From the NCBI RefSeq assembly GCF_000743355.1, contig NZ_JQEI01000012.1, positions 21,751 to 85,750 on the forward strand: a stretch of 64,000 nucleotides of DNA, in the 5' to 3' direction. Positions within the stretch are counted from its first letter, which is position 1; each line of letters opens with the position of its first letter. The stretch comes from Serratia sp. Ag1 (GTDB lineage: Bacteria; Pseudomonadota; Gammaproteobacteria; Enterobacterales; Enterobacteriaceae). The notes below the pieces were generated by a model. The model was not told the DNA's origin. It did no database searches and was given only the letters and a program-made list of their open reading frames with translations. This document shows positions 61,101-64,000 of the stretch, in pieces. The translations under genes were made by a program, and so were the position numbers.

Positions 61101-62024
61101 GAGAATAACTATCTGAGCAATCAACAGCGTTCAGATAGAGATAAAGAGTTCGATGCCTGTAAAGGCAGTGTGTCGTGCCAATTGCAAGTGGGTGCCAAAT
61201 GGGATGCCATCAGTCTGGGGCAAGATACCGCCTACAGTGCAGGCATGTTAGTTGGTGTTCCTCAAGGGCTTTATGACTCAGTCGAGAGTTTATCGAAATC
61301 CATCAGCGATCCTGCTGCGGCTTATGATGCAATCAAGCAACTGATAGCGAGCGATGACATCTTTAGCACGATGTCGGATGCGGTTAAGCAAAGCTACATT
61401 GATCGTATCAACCTGATGGAGTCTGAATATCAGAAAGCTGGCGCGAGTGGTGCGTATAACGCGGGTGTTGAAGCCGGTAAACTAGTGTCTGATCTGATTG
61501 GTGCTGTTGCAGGTGGCGTTGGTGTTGCAAAAGTGGGTACAGCACTCACAGAGAAAATTGCAGCGAAAGTGGTTGGCAAAATTGACTCACCAAACCTTAA
61601 AACACCATCTGGTAACCCTAACAGTTCAAGTGCTATTACCGATGTTGAGGCAGGCGGGTATTCTTACTATGACCAATTCAAGAATGCTAATGGGGGATGG
61701 GATTGGCCTAAGAATTTGGGATTTGAAGGTGATCCTGTCAAAACTACAATCCCAGTAGGCACTCGTTTGGATAGATATGGAGAGCCCAATGGTTCTTTCC
61801 TTGCACCGAAAGGGACACCTTACGAACAACGAGCCCTTGCGCCTGGTGCTAAAGCTGAAAAATATTATGAGTATGAGGTAATAAAACCTTTGCCTGCTAT
61901 ACAGGGAGAAATTGCTCCTGCTTTTGGTCAGCCAGGTGGGGGTGTCCAAATATTACCCAACATGCAAGAGCGAGTGAATGTTGACTGGCTGGTGAAAAAT
62001 GGATATCTACGGGAGATAAAGTAA
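52125..62024 (+). CDS. cdiA: CdiA contact-dependent inhibition effector with C-terminal TNT (NADase-like) toxin
   Basis: A 3299-residue two-partner effector starting at GTG 52125. It has an extended signal peptide (MNKNLYRIVFNTARGMLMVV ... ending PVQA), a TPS secretion domain (NPAGITCSGCGFINANRATL), and long FHA-1 filament repeats (LNNQQGQ-type) to about residue 1290. A distinct region at about 1300-1470 is probably receptor-binding. FHA-2 repeats (AGRDVNL, LSAGNDL) and a pretoxin region lead to VENN at 2992-2995. The toxin half has GWDWPKNLGF from residue 3191, GTRLDRYGEPNGSFLAPKGT, RALAP, YEYEVIKPLPA and APAFGQPGGGVQ, the pattern of TNT domains that hydrolyse NAD+. The frame is intact. Confidence 0.92.
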   Translation: MNKNLYRIVFNTARGMLMVVPDIAGAGRMGAASSPSGTGHTLSQMIGKVHGLSFAVLLALGAIQPVQANIVADGSAPGNQQPTIISSANGTPQVNIQTPSAEGVSRNVYSQFDVDNKGVVLNNSHLNTQTQIAGMVTANPWLAKGEAKVILNEVNASNPSQLNGFIEVAGQKAQVVIANPAGITCSGCGFINANRATLTTGQAQMTNGQLTGYNVERGEIVVQGNGLDSSLQDHTDLIARSVKINAGVWANDLNVTTGRNQVDAAHQTVNAKTADGSPRPSVAVDVSQLGGMYANKILLRGTEAGVGVHNAGALNAIAGDVVVNADGTLTNSGAMTASQTVQVTTSGDLTNSGKLYAGNSTQVQTAGALTNSGILAAQGNTTLTAVGINSTSQGVLAAGMASDGKLGSNGNLTLNSQGQLTANGQNSAAGQLSATGTALDFSGSQTYGNNIGLQATVGDIRTVGANLAATQTLSARTGGMLNNDGGKLSADQLSLTASSLSNQQGTVQQLGQQDLTLSHATSINNRAGTIASNSKNLTLNTANLNNETGTIIHAGDGALSIQAGQMNGDSGAVVSNGSLALTGTRLNLDNTATQAGNITLNAASLSHRGGQMTQTGSGTLNLNVTDLFDNLDGSVFSNGALSLTAGTLNNQQGQLIAADKHDLTLTLDGALNNRDGLIAADGRLTSFSGAVDNTGGLMQAGSTLSLNSRGAEVINRNSGAQGGLVSAGDMQLATGNLDNSHGQIAASTLTAQTGTLNNAAGNILADNGLTLSSGALNNQAGNIQSDAALTLNTHGQSINNTAGGLVGATGSLSLSSGALDNRQGKLVGGGDTVLHTGLLDNRGGQLASLSTLSLFNTGLLNDDGGLLQSAADLLIDTQGGTLSNTRSGDQGGITSQGSLTLKTGTLDNQQGVLISNQQLTLTSGAVNNQQGQIAALGSINALTQALNNAWGSLQSGQNLQWNTQGYAFDNQHGTFSAQGDLSLTTAEVNNQDGLLASGGAMTLNTTAFDNSLQGNLFSKGTLDLTASNINNQQGQIQALGNMALSAVQSVIDNGAGLIQGALNVTLNAASILNQNTLDAASGIQGGSLTLNAQDVDNSQGALRVDNALTLNLSGNLNNTSGLLSAQNSLHTQAQQITNSAGAMEAGQQLTLNSGSLTGDGSLLSLGDMSLTLAQDFFNVGTVQAGNNLVLSTQGNLTNQSLIQAGNQLDLTATNLFNSATAEISAGTTQLTATQTLTNTGLIDGFYTRLNGTTVNNIGSGRIYGDALAIQAGTLNNLAENGQAATIAARQRLDLGVGTLNNYDHALIYSDGFMAIGGALDGNYQAIGQGGVLNNHSSTIESAGDMALNIGQINNINDHFSLENVLVSQEHISEYEVPYLNNGVRYNDQDYTIYIYQDEVNILCIEGVICHTTDGDRFTHYDYTRTITEDRVKESDPAKIIAGGNLSINAGSVLNDKSQIIAGGALAIQAGSVDNVEVEANRQINEVGNATYYWRIPQKGTDESGKEEVAYQPPTVIQAIMLKPSTLAEYTQGQGSNLVIDAQQQAEINGDIQGTAGINAAPIAGPGAGSLLPVVPGAITLPAGKTFEVSLGDSGKVVRLVGPNTQLPDNSLFLVRPDSSPYLVETDPRFTNQKQWLGSDYMMNAFTTDPNNVLKRLGDGYYEQRLIREQVIALSGNRYLDGFTNDEEQFKALMNNGVEFGKKYNLTLGVALTAEQMALLTGDIVWMVAQTVTLPDGSTQQVLVPQVYATVKAGDLDGSGALLSGKTVGLNLSGDLTNSGRISSQQSTQILAENINNLGGLIQGNDVALKARTDINNVGGVIAGQQSLVATAGRDINAITTTRSAESAGGDFARNTLDRVAGLYVQQADGTLALQAGRDVNLTAAQVVNSGEGGTTSITAGRDLNLNAVETSNSERYVFGPNNTVAQRSTAHTGSVVSGQGDVTLSAGQDINTQAARMSAEGQLALQAGRDVNLHDVTDTFAYDAHHEYSGKTGGGRNRNYTQTLTLDATSSQGSSLSGRDINVAAGHDVNVVSGNIQADNTLSVQAGNDVSIKAGNNTLTSDRIFNGTTWQKVTESHQGSQLAAGNNLSLQAKQDVNVQSSTLIAENDVSLRAGRDVNLSSQQTREYEESRSSGRQQVDESVRQQNTDIASGGNTTIQAGRDVNSQAAQVNAQGDIGVTAGRDINLDTATESDYSFFEETQTKKGFLSKTTTHTVREDYATQEKGSLLSGNNVSLSAGNDLTVKGSAVVGDGNINLKAGNNVEIVAATEEQSSYRLDEKKKSGVFSGGGLGFTVGSTSSRHQVNEDGTTQSQSVSTIGSTGGDVSIVAGGKTHIGGADVIANQNLSVTGDSVQIDPGHDITRRDETFEQKSSGLTIALSGPVGSAVNSAVTTAQQAKKETDGRLAALQGTKAALSGVQAVQAGQLVQAEGGDAASMVGVSVSLGSQKSSSQQHQEQKTVSGSTLTAGNNLTVTATGQGNSANSGDLLIAGSQLKAGGDTTLDAQRDLLLLGAANTQKTEGSNSSSGGNIGVSLGVGGSGSGLSVFANANKSQGNEHGDGTFWSETLVDSGGTLSLHSGRDTALVGAQASGDTVKVDAGRNLTLQSQQDSDNYDAKQTSVSGGVSVAVVGGGGSANLSMSRDKLHSNYDSVQEQTGIYAGKGGFDITVGEHTQLDGAVIASTADADKNRLDTGTLGFSNIHNQADFKAEHQGGSLSTGGPVGSDLLSNLGSMALSGLGNSGHAEGTTQAAVSDGTIIIRDQANQKQDVAELSRDTDNANGSIGPIFDKEKEQNRLKAAQLIGEIGAQAMDIVRTQGDINGLEAALKANPKLKGDTEALRNTDAYKAEMQKYGTGSDLQKAAQAVTAALQGLAGGNMAAAIAGGLSPYAAEQIKKYTGDNDTANVLAHAVWGAIAAEMSGNSAAAGAAGAAGGELAARYLAGQLYPDVKPENLSEEQKQRISALATLAAGLAGGVVGDSTANAVAGGQAGKNAVENNYLSNQQRSDRDKEFDACKGSVSCQLQVGAKWDAISLGQDTAYSAGMLVGVPQGLYDSVESLSKSISDPAAAYDAIKQLIASDDIFSTMSDAVKQSYIDRINLMESEYQKAGASGAYNAGVEAGKLVSDLIGAVAGGVGVAKVGTALTEKIAAKVVGKIDSPNLKTPSGNPNSSSAITDVEAGGYSYYDQFKNANGGWDWPKNLGFEGDPVKTTIPVGTRLDRYGEPNGSFLAPKGTPYEQRALAPGAKAEKYYEYEVIKPLPAIQGEIAPAFGQPGGGVQILPNMQERVNVDWLVKNGYLREIK

Positions 62025-62025
62025 T

Positions 62026-62445
62026 ATGCTGCTCTCTTTTTCTGAGATACAAAAAAAAATCAACGAACTAGGGAAGAGTGTGGGGATTCCTGAAAGTGAT
62101 TTGCACATTTTCTCATCATCACCTGGTGATGGTAGGCCACATATTTCCTATGATGGTGGGTTGTACAATTATATATATGCAGAGAGAGGGGTAGAGTTTT
62201 TTAGAAAAACAACGAGTTCAAAAGATGAGCTGTTTTATTGGATTATGTCTGACTTTATTTATAAAGTCGCCTTTCAGTATGAACTGGAAAATCGTGTTGA
62301 GAACAGAGATGGGCGGCGAATTGCGTTTAATAAAGCGCTTGATCTTATGGGGAGTATTAGTGATGAGTGGAGATTAAAAGCTCAGCATGAAATTGATGAT
62401 ATCCTCACTAAAAATCCGTATACAGATACTTTTAAATTAAAGTAA
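62026..62445 (+). CDS. cdiI: CdiI immunity protein (Imm63-like)
   Basis: A 139-residue cytoplasmic protein starting one base after the cdiA stop, with GGGAG upstream. Features: LLSFSEIQKKINELGKSVGI, HISYDGGLYNYIYAERGVEF and SSKDELFYWIMSDFIYKVAF, a pattern I recall for Imm63, a family found with TNT-type toxins. The position directly after cdiA is the main evidence that it neutralises this toxin. Codon use is more AT-rich than the cdiA core, as usual for exchangeable toxin/immunity modules. A strong terminator follows. Confidence 0.82.
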   Translation: MLLSFSEIQKKINELGKSVGIPESDLHIFSSSPGDGRPHISYDGGLYNYIYAERGVEFFRKTTSSKDELFYWIMSDFIYKVAFQYELENRVENRDGRRIAFNKALDLMGSISDEWRLKAQHEIDDILTKNPYTDTFKLK

Positions 62446-62450
62446 CAAAA

Positions 62451-62475
62451 CCCCGGCCAACTGGCCGGGGTTTTT
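62451..62475 (+). terminator. CDI operon terminator
   Basis: A 9-bp GC-rich stem (CCCCGGCCA / TGGCCGGGG) followed by TTTTT, 5 bases after the cdiI stop. Preceded by AAAA, so also usable by the antisense SymE-like gene. Confidence 0.92.
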
Positions 62476-62479
62476 GCTT

Positions 62480-62824
62480 TTATGCCTTAAAAACATCGAC
62501 TTCCCGCTGCTGCAACCGAATCACACCAGGCGCGGCGGTCACTTCCAGTTGTTCAGCGCTGGCAATGCCGGACTCGGTGAGCCAGTCGCCGCCAATGATT
62601 ACCTCGCCGTTCTCCCGCACCCAATCCGCTCCTAAATCCTGCCGGTCTTGGCTGGCCTCACACAGCGCTTCCCAGGTGGCATCATCGGTGACGACAGTGA
62701 TCCAGAGTGTGTGATGCTGAAGCGTCAGTTGCAGCGGCGTGCTGGTGGTAAATCCCAATACGGCCAACGCGCCGCCTGCCAGTGTCAGTTCCGGTATCGG
62801 TTGAGGGGTAAAAGTGATGTTCAT
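62480..62824 (-). CDS. SymE-like protein with two SymE/AbrB-like units
   Basis: A 114-residue protein from the ATG at 62824. Two related segments are visible: PIPELTLAGGALAVLGFTTS with LQLTLQHHTLWITV, and EVIIGGDWLTESGIASAEQL with LEVTAAPGVIRLQ. The G-x-WL-x-x-x-G pattern followed by a short beta hairpin is that of SymE-type toxins (AbrB fold, SOS-linked RNA-cleaving toxin in E. coli). Its ATG overlaps the stop of a second, broken SymE-like gene (ATGA). No SymR-like antisense RNA was identified. It lies antisense to and just after the CDI operon. Confidence 0.55.
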   Translation of the reverse strand: MNITFTPQPIPELTLAGGALAVLGFTTSTPLQLTLQHHTLWITVVTDDATWEALCEASQDRQDLGADWVRENGEVIIGGDWLTESGIASAEQLEVTAAPGVIRLQQREVDVFKA

Positions 62825-63029
62825 GCGTTCCCCTCCGTGGTGGGCGCGGTGCGGATAATCAGTTGGCCCTGTTCGGCGGTAATGCTCACCGGTTGGCCCT
62901 GAGTAAAGCCTAATGCTTCCAGCCATCGGTCAGTTGTGGCAGCGGGTTCGGCCTGCCGCCGTTGGTGCGGTAACCGACCACGCTTTTACGCGCTTGGGGT
63001 GCGGCGGGTTGTGACGTAGAATCTGCTCT
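62821..63029 (-). pseudogene. Broken SymE-like gene
   Basis: In one frame, KSVVGYRTNGGRPNPLPQLT matches the SymE N-terminal region (VGY...NGG.P.P.P.L.L). In another, RWLEALGFTQGQPVSITAEQ continues with GQLIIRTAP to a TGA at 62821-62823. The join at about 62925-62935 needs a small deletion or insertion. Upstream the gene runs into the orphan VENN module on the opposite strand at 63030, so the true start appears to be lost. It overlaps the next SymE-like gene by ATGA. Confidence 0.6.
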
Positions 63030-63993
63030 GTGGAGAATAACTATCTCAATGCCAACGATAAGATCCTCAAACAGCAACTGGAAGCCAAACTGGCGAATGA
63101 CACGATTACTGATAGTGAAGTGAAAGATCTGGCCGAGCTGACGCAAAAGGATCTTACCAGTGATGCAAATCTGAAGGATGCTTGCGCCAATGGAGCCAGT
63201 GCGGGATGTATCCATGAACTGAAGCTGGCACAGGCAGCTAAAGAAAGCTATCAGGATTATGCCGAATACCAGACCTATTACGACTTACGTGACCAGTTCC
63301 CAGAGGAAATGGCGAAGTTCGGTGATTTAATCGGTGACTACTCGCTTGATCTGATCAAGTTGGTGGACCAAGGTTATACGCCTGAACAGGCCAAGGCCAA
63401 AATGTCTCAGGATGCAGCGTACTCAGCCAAATACCAGCAGGCGATGGACGATGTTCCCGGCTGGGCCAAGATAGCCATGACCATCCAGGATACGGTGGGG
63501 ATGGTTTATGGTGCTAAGGCTGCGGGGTTCACTCTGACAAGGGTGACAGAAGCCCAATTAACGCCTTTTAGACAGATGGTAATTGATGTTCGGGCTGGAT
63601 TATCTTCAAAAGTAAAAAATTCTGGTAATGCTGCTGTTGCTGAAATTGATATACCTGGTATGCCAAAGCAGATGGCAGCACATAGTCGAGTCGATAATGC
63701 TGGTAAAGGGTTGGTAGGAGAAGGAAGTCAGAATTTCCAATACCAAACCTTGAAAGCTAGGGTGTGTCCCTTAATTGCTAGGAATGGAAAAATGCTCACA
63801 AATTAAGCATTTTTAGGGGGCGACTCTGGTATTTTGGCTCAAAAATCACTCTAACCTGCTGCTTTTATCGTATTGGCTTGTATAAAAACTGAATTAAGGG
63901 ACACAGCCTAGTGATGGTAGGCCTATCGATAGGAACACTGACTCTGAATATAAAATTCTTGATAACCTTGCAGATCAGTTTGTAGTGGTTTAA
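63030..63993 (+). pseudogene. Orphan CdiA-CT module: VENN pretoxin plus deaminase-like toxin, interrupted by a MITE
   Basis: It begins exactly at VENN (GTG GAG AAT AAC) and shares 17 identical bases (63030-63046) with the cdiA VENN codons. A pretoxin part follows (SDANLKDACANGASAGCIHE). The toxin part, AVAEIDIPGMPKQMAAHSRV then GEGSQNFQYQTLKA, resembles bacterial deaminase toxins. A 146-bp MITE adds a stop. Removing it with one CTAG copy restores KASDGRPIDRNTDSEYKILD then NLADQF, a segment typical of such deaminases, ending at TAA 63991. The Cys-rich active-site half is absent from this frame. No signal peptide, so it is silent unless recombined into cdiA. Confidence 0.65.
63762..63907. mobile_element. 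146-bp MITE with CTAG target duplication
   Basis: Ends are inverted repeats: GGTGTGTCCCTTAATT on the left and, complemented from the right, GCTGTGTCCCTTAATT. They are flanked by CTAG at 63758-63761 and 63908-63911. No transposase is encoded. An internal hairpin AAAAATGCT/AGCATTTTT lies at about 63789-63815. A 4-bp YTAR duplication is typical of IS5-family transposition, so an IS5-type enzyme probably mobilised it. Confidence 0.85.
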
Positions 63994-64000
63994 TGAATTT

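Noticed and set aside
62910..63215. A 101-codon minus-strand frame antisense to the orphan toxin as one gene
   Set aside because: Its first 60 codons are the complement of the toxin-module coding sequence; only the last part is SymE-like and is annotated separately.

Overview
The window is a chromosomal segment from an enterobacterium, most likely Serratia or a close relative (Yersiniaceae). This rests on protein similarity to E. coli-type genes, on E. coli-like gene order, and on a Serratia/Yersinia-style ERIC repeat, a LuxI/LuxR pair and a CDI locus. No 16S rRNA gene is present, so the genus is an inference.

Positions 1-32765 are conserved core. The order is yjbH (partial), malGFE divergent from an amylase-like gene-malK-lamB-malM, ubiC-ubiA, plsB divergent from dgkA, lexA-dinF, zur, a maa-type acetyltransferase, a TPR/ECF-sigma/anti-sigma operon, dusA, pspG, qorA, dnaB-alr, a pheC-like gene/lrp-like regulator/tyrB cluster, a broken yjbR, and uvrA divergent from ssb. 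This matches the E. coli 91-92 min region apart from the inserted sigma operon and pheC/lrp genes and the missing aphA/yjbQ. Regulatory sites can be read directly: MalT and CRP sites between malE and malK, twin LexA boxes at lexA, a LexA box between uvrA and ssb, and a sigma-54 promoter at pspG. Decay is already visible here. An ERIC element rewrites the end of ubiC, the sigma gene has an apparent one-base frameshift, and yjbR has lost about 13 bases.

Positions 32766-47393 are an accessory patchwork, in part AT-rich. A group II intron with an HNH maturase lies just after ssb, followed by an IS1182-type element, a 21-nt piece matching the 3' end of tRNA-Phe, a ParE/RelE-CopG toxin-antitoxin pair, nadR with a truncated pnuC, an IS3-type element joining two unrelated broken genes, a frameshifted zinc-finger gene, a tail-to-tail luxI/luxR pair, a double zinc-ribbon protein, an orphan tssG fragment of a type VI secretion system, a frameshifted DNA-binding-like gene and a DUF2913 gene.

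Positions 47394-64000 are devoted to the cell surface and contact-dependent competition. An autotransporter is divergent from a cdiB-cdiC-cdiA-cdiI operon. CdiA has 3299 residues and ends, after its VENN motif, in what looks like a TNT-type NAD+ glycohydrolase. CdiC is an HlyC-type lysine acyltransferase. An Imm63-like immunity gene follows immediately. Downstream and antisense lie two SymE-like genes, one broken. After them an orphan CdiA-CT module begins exactly at VENN, carries a deaminase-like toxin, and is interrupted by a 146-bp MITE flanked by CTAG duplications. The orphan module runs to the window end.
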